From Lysobacteraceae bacterium (lineage in GTDB: Bacteria; Pseudomonadota; Gammaproteobacteria; Xanthomonadales; Xanthomonadaceae), in contig JANINR010000008.1 in NCBI GenBank assembly GCA_024508915.1, positions 1 through 64,000 of the forward strand: DNA of 64,000 bases. The letters run 5' to 3'. Under the pieces are notes generated by a model. The model saw nothing but the letters and a program-made list of their open reading frames with translations, was not told where the DNA came from and made no database searches. Made by a program: the position numbers and the translations under genes. Each line of letters starts with the position of its first letter. The stretch's first letter is position 1. Below are positions 33,554 through 45,194 of the stretch, piece by piece.

Positions 33554-34284
33554 AGGCGCTGGTCTTCGCCGCCGGCCTCGGCGAGCGCATGCGCCCGCTC
33601 ACCGACGCCACGCCCAAGCCGCTGCTGGAAGCGGGCGGAAAGCCGCTGGTCGCCTGGCACCTCGAGAAGCTCGCCGCCATCGGCGTGCGCGACGTCGTCG
33701 TCAACACCAGCTGGCTGGCGGACCAGTTCCCCGCAATTCTCGGCGACGGATCGCGCTGGGGCCTGCGCCTGCACTTCGCGTACGAAGGCCCGACCGCGCT
33801 CGAGACCGGCGGCGGCATGCTCAATGCCCTGCCGGTGCTCGCCGACGGCGGCGACGCGGCGTTCATCGCGGTCAACGGCGACGTCTGGAGCGACGTCGAC
33901 TACGCGGCGCTGGCGGAAGCACCGCGCGGCGATGCGCGGCTGGTGCTGGTGGACAACCCGCCGCAGCATCCCGATGGCGATTTCGCCCTGCTCCCCGACG
34001 GCCGCGTCGCGGTCGACGGCGAGCGACGCCTGACCTTCTCCGGGATCGGCGTCTATCGCCCGTCGATCCTGCACGGCTGGCGCGACATCGCCGGCGACGC
34101 GGCCGCGGCGGACGGAAAACCACGCTTCCGGCTGGCGCCGCTGCTGCGCGCGGCGATGGCCCGGGACGCGGTCGAAGGCATCCACCACCGGGGCCGCTGG
34201 ACCGACGTCGGCACCCCGGAACGGCTGCGGGCGCTCGCGGATTCGCTAGACTGGGCGTCGTTTCCCGCAGGCGCAGCCCCATGA
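33550..34284 (+). CDS. murU: N-acetylmuramate alpha-1-phosphate uridylyltransferase
   Basis: [51 protein letters not shown]; AmgK-MurU pairing. Confidence 0.9.
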   Translation: [244 protein letters not shown]

Positions 34285-34583
34285 CCCAGGCCCACGATCC
34301 GGCCGCCGAAGCCGAATACCTCGAGCTCAGCAACGCGTTCATCACCCTCGCGAACGAACGCCTGACCGGCGACAACCACATGCGCGTCGGCATGGCGATG
34401 ATCGCGGCGGCGGCACGCTTCAATGCCTACCTCGTCACCGCCGCCACCGGTTCGCCGGAGGCCGCGCGCGCCGAGGCCGCGCGCGCCACGAGCGCGCTCA
34501 CCGGCCGGTTCGAGAAGTCGCTGAAGAGCAACCTCGACGACTACGTCGCCAACTTCGACCGTTATTCGTCCGGCAACGCCTGA
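34281..34583 (+). CDS. DUF3144 domain-containing protein
   Basis: Short protein MTQAHDPAAEAEYLELSNAFITLANER...RFNAYLVTAATG...DDYVANFDRY. Confidence 0.75.
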   Translation: MTQAHDPAAEAEYLELSNAFITLANERLTGDNHMRVGMAMIAAAARFNAYLVTAATGSPEAARAEAARATSALTGRFEKSLKSNLDDYVANFDRYSSGNA

Positions 34584-35266
34584 CGCAGGAACGGCACGGT
34601 GAGGCGGCGCTGCGCGGCCAGCGCCGCGCGGTCAAGCCGATCGAACAGCCGCGTCAGCCCGCCCAGGTCGCGCCCCACGCGGCGCAGCAGCCAGTCGATC
34701 GCGGCGTCGTCGACCGCCAGGCCGCGCCGGCGCGCGCGGGTGCGCAGCACTTCGCGGCGGCCCTCGTCGTCCAGCATCGGCAGCACCACGCGCGTGCACT
34801 GCGCGAGCCGCGAGCGCAGGTCCGGCAGGGACAGCGGCAACGCGTCCGGCGCGGCGACGCCGGTGTACAGCAGCGCGGCACCGGCGGCGCGCATGCGGTT
34901 GTGGAAATCGAACAGCGCGATCTCGCCGGCGCGATCGCCGGCGATCGCCTCCATGTCGTCGAGCGCGACGACGTCTGCCGCGTCGAGCGCCTCCAGCGCC
35001 TCGCGCACCCGCCCCGCGCCGGTGCGCAGCGGCAGGTAGGCAGCGCGGCGGCCGCCGGCTTCCGCCGCGGCGCACGCGCCCAGCGCGAGATGGGTCTTGC
35101 CGGTGCCCGGCGCGCCGGCGAGGTAGGCCCAGTCGGCGCCCGGCACCGTCGCCAGCGCGCGGAGTTGCGCGAGCGCGCCTTCGGGTGCGCCGACATAGGT
35201 GTCCAGGCGCTGGTCGGGCGGGAAGCGCAGCGCCAGCGGCAGCTGCCGCGACGGGTCGCGGCTCAT
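34562..35266 (-). CDS. hda: DnaA regulatory inactivator Hda
   Basis: QLPLALRFPPDQRLDTYVG, LAGAPGTGKTHLALGA, LDDMEAIAGD, DnaA-like AAA+ without DNA-binding domain. Confidence 0.92.
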   Translation of the reverse strand: MSRDPSRQLPLALRFPPDQRLDTYVGAPEGALAQLRALATVPGADWAYLAGAPGTGKTHLALGACAAAEAGGRRAAYLPLRTGAGRVREALEALDAADVVALDDMEAIAGDRAGEIALFDFHNRMRAAGAALLYTGVAAPDALPLSLPDLRSRLAQCTRVVLPMLDDEGRREVLRTRARRRGLAVDDAAIDWLLRRVGRDLGGLTRLFDRLDRAALAAQRRLTVPFLRQALPDE

Positions 35267-36483
35267 CCGCGGCCCGGATCGTGGTCCGACGGCGCGGGGC
35301 CCGCGCCGGGAGTCGCGGCGGTGGCCGGCAGTGGCGGCGCGGGCAGCCGGCCATGGCTCGGCCCTGCGTCGCCGCCATAGAGGCGGCTGTGCAGGTAGCG
35401 CTCGTGCGCGTAGCGCAGCAGGACGTTCGCGACCGCCGCCACCGGCAGCGCCAGCAGCATGCCGAGGAAGCCGAACAGCGTGCCGCCCGCGAGCACCGCG
35501 AAGATCACCGCGACCGGGTGCAGGCCGATGCGGTCGCCGACGAGCTTCGGCGTGAGCCAGTAGCTCTCGATCACCTGCCCGATCGCGAACACGGCGCCGA
35601 CGCCGACCAGGTGCTGCCAGTCGCCGAACTGCGCGAGCGCGGCGATGCCGCCCAGCACGACGACCGTCGTCGGCCCGAGGTACGGCACGAAGGTCAGCAG
35701 GCCGGCGAGCACGCCGACGAGGATGCCGAGGTCGAGCCCGACCGCGAGCAGGCCGATCGCGTACAGCACGCCGAGCGCCAGCATCACCAGCAGCTGGCCG
35801 CGCAGGAAGCCGCCGAGCACTTCGCCGGACTCGCGCGCGAGCCGGGCCACCACCGGCGCGTGGTCGCGCGGCACCAGCGCGGCGAGGCGTTCCAGGAACA
35901 GGTCCCAGTCGCGCAGGAAGAAGAACGTCAGCACCGGCAGCAGCACCAGGTTCGCCACCCAGCCGAGCAGCACGAAGCCGGAGCGGGACAGGTAGCCGAG
36001 CAGCGTCGCCGCGGCGCCGCCCGCCTGCTCCCAATGGCTGCGCGCGAGCTCGAACAGGCGCGACGGATCGAGCCAGCCGACCAGCTCGAGCCCGGTGCGC
36101 GCCTCGATCCACGGCAGCGCGGTCCCCAGCAGCCAGTCGCGGTAGTGCGGCAGCGACGCGAACAGCGTGACGACCTGGCGCTGCAGCAGGGGCAGCAGCA
36201 ACAGCAGCGCCAGCAGCGCCACCGCCGTCATCGCCGCGAACACCACGATCACCGCGCCGTTGCGCGGCATGCCCCGCGCCTGCATGCGATCGACCAGGGG
36301 ATCGCCGAGCCAGCCGAGCAGCGCCGCGAGCACGAACGGCGCCAGCACCGGCGACAGCAGCCACAGCAGCCAGCCGGCCGCGAGCGCCACCAGGCCCCAT
36401 TGCAGGCGCCGCAGGAAGACGGCGAGCGCCCGGCGGTCGTCCGCGTCGCGCGCCGGGTCGGCGTCGGCGTCTTGCGCGCTCAT
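35263..36483 (-). CDS. AI-2E family transporter / putative permease
   Basis: Multi-TM; FVPYLGPTTVVVLGGIAALAQF, EGYWLTPKLVGDRIGLHPVAVI-like motif (ESYWLTPKLVGDRIGLHPV). Confidence 0.9.
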   Translation of the reverse strand: MSAQDADADPARDADDRRALAVFLRRLQWGLVALAAGWLLWLLSPVLAPFVLAALLGWLGDPLVDRMQARGMPRNGAVIVVFAAMTAVALLALLLLLPLLQRQVVTLFASLPHYRDWLLGTALPWIEARTGLELVGWLDPSRLFELARSHWEQAGGAAATLLGYLSRSGFVLLGWVANLVLLPVLTFFFLRDWDLFLERLAALVPRDHAPVVARLARESGEVLGGFLRGQLLVMLALGVLYAIGLLAVGLDLGILVGVLAGLLTFVPYLGPTTVVVLGGIAALAQFGDWQHLVGVGAVFAIGQVIESYWLTPKLVGDRIGLHPVAVIFAVLAGGTLFGFLGMLLALPVAAVANVLLRYAHERYLHSRLYGGDAGPSHGRLPAPPLPATAATPGAGPAPSDHDPGRG

Positions 36484-37589
36484 CGCAGGCGGAACATGGC
36501 GGTGCCCGACGTCGCGCTCCCGTCCTCGACCAGCAGTCCGGCGTCGATCACGCGGCGCAGGCCGGGCAGCCCGCTGGCGAGGTCGAGGTCGAATTCGATG
36601 CGGTCGGCGTTGGCGCCGAGGGGACGCGCATCGCGCACGACGGAAGCGTCGCGCAGCCAGGCGACCAGGCGCATGTAGTCCTGCGCGCTCTGCAGGCCGG
36701 TGAACGCGACGGTGTAGTGGCCCGGCTCGCCGATCGGCGCCGCCTTCGCGTAGCGCGCCGCCAGCGCGTCCGCCGCGCCGTCGGCACCGTCGGCCATCGC
36801 CCGCCGCGCGTTGCGGTCGCTGCTGCTCCAGCGCGACAGCACCTTGCCGTGGTCGATGAACATCCAGTCGCCGGCCCAGGCGTCGCCGCTGCGGTAGAGC
36901 TTGCCGACGAGCTGCATCGGCGGGCTGTAGCGCGAGGAGATCGCGGCGATCGCCTCGGCGTCGCCGCGCCAGATCGCGCCGACGGCCGCCTGCTCCGCCG
37001 CGCTGCCGGACGGCAGGCCGAGCCGGTAACCGCGGGCGATGGCGCGATCCAGCACGGAGCGCGCCGCCGCGGACTTGGCCACGCCCACCAGGCGCGGGCC
37101 GCTGCCGTCGTCGATGGCCATCCACAGCACGGGCTTGGGCCGCGGTTCCGCCCACACGGGCAGGCCGAGCGCCGCGGCGATGCCGTCGACCTTCTCCTCG
37201 TCGAAGCGGACGATCAGCGTGGTGCTGTAGACCGGCGCGCCGGTCGATGGCGAGACGCCCTCGTCCTGGCGGTAGTCGAAGCTGTCCACGTAATCGCCGG
37301 CCCGGCGCAGTTCGTCGCCGATCCCGGGGCGGTTCGCGGCGTTGCGGTCGCCCGACAGCTTGGCGAACACCTGGCCGAGCGCGCGCGCGAAGCCGGCGCG
37401 GCGGTCGGACTCGCCCTGGCTGCGGACCTGCACTTCCGCCTGGTAGACGCCTTCGGCCGCGGCGCGGTCGCCCTCGACGCGCTGCGCGGGCGCGGGCCCG
37501 GGCAGGATCGCCAGCAGCGCCGCCAGCGCGGCCGCCATCCATGTCGCGCCCGGAGCGCGCGTTTCCTTCATCGCGGGGATCGCCGGCAT
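36480..37589 (-). CDS. DUF2066 domain-containing exported protein
   Basis: Signal peptide; VEGDRAAAEGVYQAEVQVRSQGESDRRAGFARALGQVFAKLSGDRNAANRPGI; upstream of an AI-2E permease, divergent from purM. Confidence 0.82.
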   Translation of the reverse strand: MPAIPAMKETRAPGATWMAAALAALLAILPGPAPAQRVEGDRAAAEGVYQAEVQVRSQGESDRRAGFARALGQVFAKLSGDRNAANRPGIGDELRRAGDYVDSFDYRQDEGVSPSTGAPVYSTTLIVRFDEEKVDGIAAALGLPVWAEPRPKPVLWMAIDDGSGPRLVGVAKSAAARSVLDRAIARGYRLGLPSGSAAEQAAVGAIWRGDAEAIAAISSRYSPPMQLVGKLYRSGDAWAGDWMFIDHGKVLSRWSSSDRNARRAMADGADGAADALAARYAKAAPIGEPGHYTVAFTGLQSAQDYMRLVAWLRDASVVRDARPLGANADRIEFDLDLASGLPGLRRVIDAGLLVEDGSATSGTAMFRLR

Positions 37590-37747
37590 CGTGTTTTTCC
37601 CGGATTCCTGCAGGCCAGCCGGCATGGTGCCGCACCCGCGGCGGGCCGTCCACGCCCGCCGCGGGGCGCCGCCTGCCGCCGGCAGCCTGCTAAAATCGCG
37701 CCTTTCCGACCCGCGGCGCGCGCTGCGCGCCGCCTCCAGAGGCCGCC

Positions 37748-38794
37748 TTGAGCACCCCGCAGACCCCGCTGACGTATCGCGACGCCGGCGTCGACATCGA
37801 CGCGGGCAATGCCCTGGTCGAGCGCATCAAGCCGATGGTGAAGCGCAGCCTCCGCCCGGAAGTGATGGGCGGCCTGGGTGGCTTCGGCGCGCTGTTCGAC
37901 CTCTCCGGCAAGTACCGCGAGCCGGTCCTCGTGTCCGGCACCGACGGCGTCGGCACCAAGCTCAAGCTCGCCCAGCAACTGGGGCGCCACGGCACCATCG
38001 GCATCGACCTGGTGGCGATGTGCGTGAACGACGTGCTGGTGCAAGGCGCCGAACCGCTGTTCTTCCTCGACTATTTCGCCACCGGCAAGCTGGACGTGGA
38101 CACCGCGGCGTCCGTCGTCGACGGCATCGCGACCGGCTGCGAGCTGGCGGGATGCGCGCTGGTCGGCGGCGAGACCGCGGAGATGCCCGACATGTATCCG
38201 CCGGGCGAATACGACCTGGCCGGCTTCTGCGTGGCGGCGGTCGAGAAGTCCGAACTCCTCGACGGCGCGCGCGTGCGGGCCGGCGACGTGCTGGTCGGCA
38301 TCGCCTCCAGCGGCCCGCATTCGAACGGCTACTCGCTGGTGCGCCGCATCTACGACCGCGCCGGGCGCCCCGCCGACCTCGACGTCGGCGGCGCGAAGCT
38401 CGCCGACGCGCTGATGGCCCCGACCCGGATCTACGTGAAGCCGATCCTGTCCCTGCTGCGCGGCGCGCAGCGCGCGGCGATCCACGGCATGGCGCACATC
38501 ACCGGCGGCGGCCTGACCGAGAACATCATCCGCGTCGTGCCCGACGGCCTCGGGTTGGACATCGAGGCCTCCGCGATCGCGCTGCCGCCCGTCTTCGACT
38601 GGCTGCAGCGCGAGGGCGCGGTGCCGCGCGAGGAGATGTGGCGCACCTTCAACTGCGGCATCGGCTTCGTGCTGGTGCTCGACGCGGCCGGCGCGGGCGC
38701 CGTGGAGGGCGAGCTCGATGCGCTCGGCCTCGCCCACCGCCGGATCGGCGAAGTCGTCGCCGCGGCCGGCGGCGAGCGCGTGCGCATCGGCTGA
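37748..38794 (+). CDS. purM: phosphoribosylformylglycinamidine cyclo-ligase
   Basis: [47 protein letters not shown]. Confidence 0.97.
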   Translation: MSTPQTPLTYRDAGVDIDAGNALVERIKPMVKRSLRPEVMGGLGGFGALFDLSGKYREPVLVSGTDGVGTKLKLAQQLGRHGTIGIDLVAMCVNDVLVQGAEPLFFLDYFATGKLDVDTAASVVDGIATGCELAGCALVGGETAEMPDMYPPGEYDLAGFCVAAVEKSELLDGARVRAGDVLVGIASSGPHSNGYSLVRRIYDRAGRPADLDVGGAKLADALMAPTRIYVKPILSLLRGAQRAAIHGMAHITGGGLTENIIRVVPDGLGLDIEASAIALPPVFDWLQREGAVPREEMWRTFNCGIGFVLVLDAAGAGAVEGELDALGLAHRRIGEVVAAAGGERVRIG

Positions 38795-38795
38795 A

Positions 38796-39461
38796 GTGGC
38801 CGCGCTTCCGCGCATCGCCGTTCTCGCCTCCGGGCGCGGCAGCAACCTGCAGGCCATCCTCGACGCCATCGCGGGCGGCCGCCTCGACGCGGAGGTCGCC
38901 GGCGTGTTCGGCGACCGCCCGGACGCGATGGCGCTGGCCCGGGTCGCGCCGGAACTCGCGTGGTCGCGCGACGCGCGCGGCTACGCCGACCGCGCCGCAT
39001 TCGATGCCGAGATCGCCGATGCGGTCGCCGCGTCGCGCCCGGACTGGATCGTGCTGGCCGGATACATGCGCATCCTCGGCGACGTGTTCCTCTCGCGCTT
39101 CCGCGGCCGGGTGCTCAACATCCATCCGTCGCTGCTGCCCGCCCACCGCGGCCTGCGCACGCACGCGCGGGCCATCGCCGCCGGCGACGCGGAACACGGC
39201 GCGAGCGTGCATTTCGTCGTCCCGGAGCTCGACGCCGGCGCCGTGATCGCGCAGGCGCGGGTGCCGGTGCTGCCGGGCGACACCGCGGAGTCGCTGGCCG
39301 CGCGCGTGCTCGAGCTCGAGCATCCGCTGCTGGTCGGCGTGCTGCGGCTCGCGGTCGCCGGCCGCATCGCTGAACGGGGTGCAACGGTGGAACTGGATGG
39401 TCATCCCCTGTTTACGCCGCTGCAACTAGGCTCCACGCTCGATCCGAGAGTCCTGCCATGA
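38796..39461 (+). CDS. purN: phosphoribosylglycinamide formyltransferase, GTG start
   Basis: [53 protein letters not shown]. Confidence 0.96.
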   Translation: MAALPRIAVLASGRGSNLQAILDAIAGGRLDAEVAGVFGDRPDAMALARVAPELAWSRDARGYADRAAFDAEIADAVAASRPDWIVLAGYMRILGDVFLSRFRGRVLNIHPSLLPAHRGLRTHARAIAAGDAEHGASVHFVVPELDAGAVIAQARVPVLPGDTAESLAARVLELEHPLLVGVLRLAVAGRIAERGATVELDGHPLFTPLQLGSTLDPRVLP

Positions 39462-40176
39462 CCGTGACGACCCTGCTTGCTTCCGCCCCGCGCCGCGCCC
39501 TGCGCGGGCTCGTGCCCTTCGCCGCCGGCCTCGCGCTCGCCGCGGCGTCCGTGCAGGCCGCGCCCGCACAGCTCAAGCCGTTCACCGCCGTCTACGAAGT
39601 GTCCTACATGGGCATGGGCGGCACCGGCACGATGACCCTCGCGCCCGCAGGCGGCGATCGCTGGAACTACAGCCTCGACATCGACAGCGCGGTGGCCGCC
39701 GTGAGCCAGCGCACGCAGTTCGCCGCGAACGGCGGCAGCTGGCGCCCGCTGTCCAACAACGACACGTCCTCGCTGCTGATCAAGAAGAACAGCCGCCAGG
39801 CGACCTACGACTGGGACAGCCGCGAGGCGCGCTGGAGCGGCGACGTGAAGCCCGACCGCGCCGGCCCCGTCGCGCTGCGCGACGGCGACCTCGATGCGAT
39901 GCTGGTGAACCTGGCGATCCCGCGCGACGTCGCCGCCGGCAAGCCGCTCGCCTACCGGATGGTCGACAACGGCCTCGCCCGCGACATGCGCTACCAGGTC
40001 ATCGGCAAGGACACCGTGCAGCTGGCCGGCAAGGCGCAGGCGGCCACGAAGGTCGCGCGCTCCGATGGCGACAAGCAGCAGATCGTCTGGGTCGTCGACG
40101 GCCTGCCGGTGCCCGCGCGCATCCTGCAGCGCCGCGGCGGCAAGGACGAGATGGACCTGAAGCTCAAGTCGATCCG

Positions 40177-40180
<4 letters not shown>
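39458..40180 (+). CDS. DUF3108 domain-containing exported protein
   Basis: Signal peptide; [38 protein letters not shown] overlap with purN. Confidence 0.85.
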
Positions 40181-41729
<1,549 letters not shown>

Positions 41730-41805
41730 TCATCGGGAGTCTCGGGAGGTGCGGCAAAGTCGCGTAAAATCGGCCCTCCAGTCTAGCCGAAGCCCGAGCG
41801 CCCCG

Positions 41806-42804
41806 ATGCCTGCCGCGGTCTCGACCGTCCCCGCCGATTTCGATTTCGCCGCCAGCGGCCGCCGCGTGCTGGAGGTCGAGGTGCACGGCCTGCTCGCGCT
41901 CGCCGGCCGGATCGACGGCGCCTTCTCGGCCGCCTGCCGGCGGCTGCTCGCCTGCCGCGGACGCGTCGTCTGCACCGGCATGGGGAAGTCCGGGCACATC
42001 GCCCGCAAGATCGCGGCCACCCTTGCGTCGACCGGCACCCCCGCGTTCTACGTGCACCCGGGCGAGGCGGGCCACGGCGACCTGGGCATGGTCACCGACG
42101 ACGACGTGGTGCTGGCGCTGTCCAACTCCGGCGAGACCGACGAGGTCCTGATGCTGCTCCCGGCGCTCAAGCGCCAGGGCAATGCCGTGATCGCGATGAC
42201 CGGCCGGCCGGACTCGACGCTCGCCACCACCGCCGACATCCACCTCGACGTCAGCGTGCCCGCCGAAGCCTGCCCGCTCGACCTCGCCCCGACCACCAGC
42301 ACCACCGCGGCGCTCGCGCTCGGCGACGCGCTGGCGGTCGCGCTGCTCGAGGCGCGCGGCTTCACCGCCGACGACTTCGCGCGCTCGCATCCCGCCGGCA
42401 GCCTCGGCCGCCGCCTGCTGCTGCACATCACCGACGTGATGCACGGCGGCGACGAGATCCCGCGCGTGCGCGCCGAGGCGAGCCTGAGCGAAGCGCTGGT
42501 GGAGATGAGCCGCAAGCGCCTGGGAATGACCGCCGTCGTCGACGACGCGGGGCGCCTGCTCGGCCTGTACACCGACGGCGACCTGCGCCGCAGCCTCGAC
42601 GACGCCGCGATCGACCTGCGCAACACCCGCATCGACGCGGTGATGACGCGCACGCCGAAGTGGATCGGGAGCGATGCGCTCGCGGTCGAGGCCGCGCGGA
42701 TGATGGAGGCGCACAAGATCAACGCCCTGCTCGTGCTCGACGCGGAGCGCCGCGTGGTCGGCGCGCTCAACATCCACGATCTCCTGCGCGCGCGGGTGGT
42801 GTGA
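41806..42804 (+). CDS. kdsD: D-arabinose 5-phosphate isomerase (KpsF/GutQ family)
   Basis: SIS domain VVCTGMGKSGHIARKIAATLASTGTPAFYVHPGEAGHGDLGM plus two CBS domains. Confidence 0.95.
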   Translation: MPAAVSTVPADFDFAASGRRVLEVEVHGLLALAGRIDGAFSAACRRLLACRGRVVCTGMGKSGHIARKIAATLASTGTPAFYVHPGEAGHGDLGMVTDDDVVLALSNSGETDEVLMLLPALKRQGNAVIAMTGRPDSTLATTADIHLDVSVPAEACPLDLAPTTSTTAALALGDALAVALLEARGFTADDFARSHPAGSLGRRLLLHITDVMHGGDEIPRVRAEASLSEALVEMSRKRLGMTAVVDDAGRLLGLYTDGDLRRSLDDAAIDLRNTRIDAVMTRTPKWIGSDALAVEAARMMEAHKINALLVLDAERRVVGALNIHDLLRARVV

Positions 42805-42806
42805 GG

Positions 42807-43316
42807 ATGGACGACGTGCGCGATCGCGCCGCGCGGATCCGGCTCGCCTGCTTCGACGTCGACGGCACGCTCACCGACGGGCGCCTCTACCTCGACGCGG
42901 CCGGCGGCGAAACCAAGGCCTTCCACGTCCGCGACGGCCAGGGCCTCGCGCTGCTGCGCCGCGCCGGGATCGCGGTCGCGTTCGTCACCGCGCGCCCGGG
43001 GGCCGTGGCGGCGCGGCGCGCGGCCGAGCTCGGCGCCGAATGCCATGCCGAAGTGAAGGACAAGCTCGCGTTCGTGCAGTCGCTGGCGCTGGCGCGCAAC
43101 CTGCGCATGGACGAAGTCGCGTTCATGGGCGACGACCTCGCCGACGTCGCCGCGATGCGCGCGGCGGGCCTCGCCGCCGCGCCGGCCGACGCGCATCCGC
43201 TCGCGCTCGACCACGCGCACTGGCGCAGCCGCGCGCGCGGCGGCGAAGGCGCGGCCCGCGAGTTCTGCGACCTGCTGCTCGACGCGCAGGGCCTGCTCGC
43301 GGGATTGCTGCCGTGA
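42807..43316 (+). CDS. kdsC: 3-deoxy-D-manno-octulosonate 8-phosphate phosphatase
   Basis: HAD motif CFDVDGTLTDGRLYL; VAFMGDDLADVAAMRAAGL; kdsD neighbour. Confidence 0.95.
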   Translation: MDDVRDRAARIRLACFDVDGTLTDGRLYLDAAGGETKAFHVRDGQGLALLRRAGIAVAFVTARPGAVAARRAAELGAECHAEVKDKLAFVQSLALARNLRMDEVAFMGDDLADVAAMRAAGLAAAPADAHPLALDHAHWRSRARGGEGAAREFCDLLLDAQGLLAGLLP

Positions 43317-43879
43317 ACTTCCCCAGCGTGAGCGGCCGCGTCGGCGCCACCCTGCTGCTGCTCGTCGCGGCGCTGGTGTCCGGCTGGGCGCTGTGGCGCC
43401 AGTCCGGCAGCGACCTGCCGGTGGTCGCCGGCAACGGGCGCCCCGACTACGTGCTGCACGACTTCGAACTGGTCGCCCTCGACGACCAGGGCCAGGAATC
43501 CTTCACCCTGCGCGCGCCGTCGATGCTGCGCAACCCGGACGAGCGCAGCATGCGCATGGCGACGCCGGTCTTCCTGCTGCCCGACCGCCACGACCGCTAC
43601 TGGCGCGTCAGCTCGCGCGACGGCTGGATCTCCCCCGACGGCGACGAGCTCCGGCTGGTCGGCGACGTCCAGGTGACCAGCCCGCCCGGCGAGCGCAAGG
43701 TGGGGATGAACACCGAGCAACTGAACGTCTACCCCGACCGCGACCTGGCCACCTCCGCCGCGCTCGTGACCATCACCCAGCCCGGTTCTATACTGCGCGG
43801 TCGCGGCCTGGAAACCGACCTGGCCAGCAAGCGCTACGTCCTCAAGTCGCAGGTGCACACCCGCTATGTCCCGCAATGA
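43313..43879 (+). CDS. lptC: LPS export protein LptC, GTG start
   Basis: Single N-terminal TM; DYVLHDFELVALDDQGQESFTLRAPSMLRNPDERSMRMATP; between kdsC and lptA. Confidence 0.92.
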   Translation: MNFPSVSGRVGATLLLLVAALVSGWALWRQSGSDLPVVAGNGRPDYVLHDFELVALDDQGQESFTLRAPSMLRNPDERSMRMATPVFLLPDRHDRYWRVSSRDGWISPDGDELRLVGDVQVTSPPGERKVGMNTEQLNVYPDRDLATSAALVTITQPGSILRGRGLETDLASKRYVLKSQVHTRYVPQ

Positions 43880-44423
43880 CGCCCGCCAGACCTCGATAGG
43901 CCCGTCCCGCCCCGCCGTCCCGGCGCTGGCCGGGATGCTGCTGGCCGTCGCGGCGGCCCTGCCGGCCGGCGGCGCGCTGGCGCGCAGCAGCGACCGCCAG
44001 CAGCCGATGGACATCGAAGCCGGCCGCCAGGTCGGCACGCTCAGCGGCGACTCGGTGAACCAGCTGTCGGGCGGCGTCCACATCACCCAGGGCAGCCTCG
44101 ACATCACGTCGAGCAGCGCGACGATCACGCTCGCCGGCGGCGACCCCTCGCGCGCCCTATTCACCGGCGGCCCGGTGGCGCTCAGGCAGCAGCTCGACGA
44201 CGGCTCGCCGATGTCCGCGCGCGCCGACAGCGTCGACTACAACCTCAAGACCGAAATCGTCGTCTTCACCGGCAACGTCAGCATCTCGAACCCGCGCGGC
44301 ACGCTCAGCGGCCAGCGCGTGGTCTACAACCTCAAGACCGGCAACGTCGAGAGCGGCGGCGAGGGCGGCGGCAAGGTCAAGGTGCGCATCCTGCCGAAGT
44401 CCGCGCAGGGCGGCGGCGCCTAG
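43866..44423 (+). CDS. lptA: LPS transport periplasmic protein LptA
   Basis: QQPMDIEAGRQVGTLSGDSVNQLSGGVHITQGSLDITSSSATI; gene order. Confidence 0.94.
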   Translation: MSRNDARQTSIGPSRPAVPALAGMLLAVAAALPAGGALARSSDRQQPMDIEAGRQVGTLSGDSVNQLSGGVHITQGSLDITSSSATITLAGGDPSRALFTGGPVALRQQLDDGSPMSARADSVDYNLKTEIVVFTGNVSISNPRGTLSGQRVVYNLKTGNVESGGEGGGKVKVRILPKSAQGGGA

Positions 44424-45143
44424 ATGCTGGTCGCCGAGGGCCTGCGCAAGCGCTATCGCTCGCGGGAGGTGGTGCGGGACTTCGGGCTCACGCTCGACGC
44501 CGGCGAGGTCGTCGGCCTGCTCGGCCCCAACGGCGCGGGCAAGACCACCTGCTTCTACATGATCGTGGGGCTGGTGCCCGCCGACGCCGGGCGCATCGCG
44601 CTCGACGGCGTCGACATCACCGCCGAACCGATGTACCTGCGCGCCAAGCGCGGCGTCGGCTACCTGCCGCAGGAACCGTCGGTGTTCCGCAAGCTGAGCG
44701 TCGCCGACAACCTGCGCCTGGTGCTCGAGCTGCGCGGCGACCTGGACAAGGCCGGGCGGGAACGCGAACTCGAGTCGCTGATGGACGAACTGCAGGTCGC
44801 CCACGTCGCCGACCAGCCGGGCCAGAGCCTGTCCGGCGGCGAGCGGCGTCGCGTCGAGATCGCGCGCGCACTGGCCGCGCAACCGCGGCTGATGCTGCTC
44901 GACGAGCCGTTCGCCGGCGTGGACCCGATTTCGGTCGGCGAGATCCAGCGCATCGTCCGACACCTCAAGAACCGCGGCATCGGCGTGCTGATCACCGACC
45001 ACAACGTGCGCGAGACGCTGGGCATCTGCGACCGCGCCTACATCCTCAGCGACGGCGGCGTGCTCGCGCAGGGCACGCCCGATGCGCTGCTCGCCAACCC
45101 GGACGTGCGCCGCGTCTACCTGGGCGAATCGTTCCGCCTCTGA
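44424..45143 (+). CDS. lptB: LPS export ABC transporter ATP-binding protein
   Basis: [50 protein letters not shown]. Confidence 0.97.
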   Translation: MLVAEGLRKRYRSREVVRDFGLTLDAGEVVGLLGPNGAGKTTCFYMIVGLVPADAGRIALDGVDITAEPMYLRAKRGVGYLPQEPSVFRKLSVADNLRLVLELRGDLDKAGRERELESLMDELQVAHVADQPGQSLSGGERRRVEIARALAAQPRLMLLDEPFAGVDPISVGEIQRIVRHLKNRGIGVLITDHNVRETLGICDRAYILSDGGVLAQGTPDALLANPDVRRVYLGESFRL

Positions 45144-45194
45144 GCCCGGTCCGCGTTACGCTGTCGTGATGACGGCCACGCCCACGTCCCCCGC

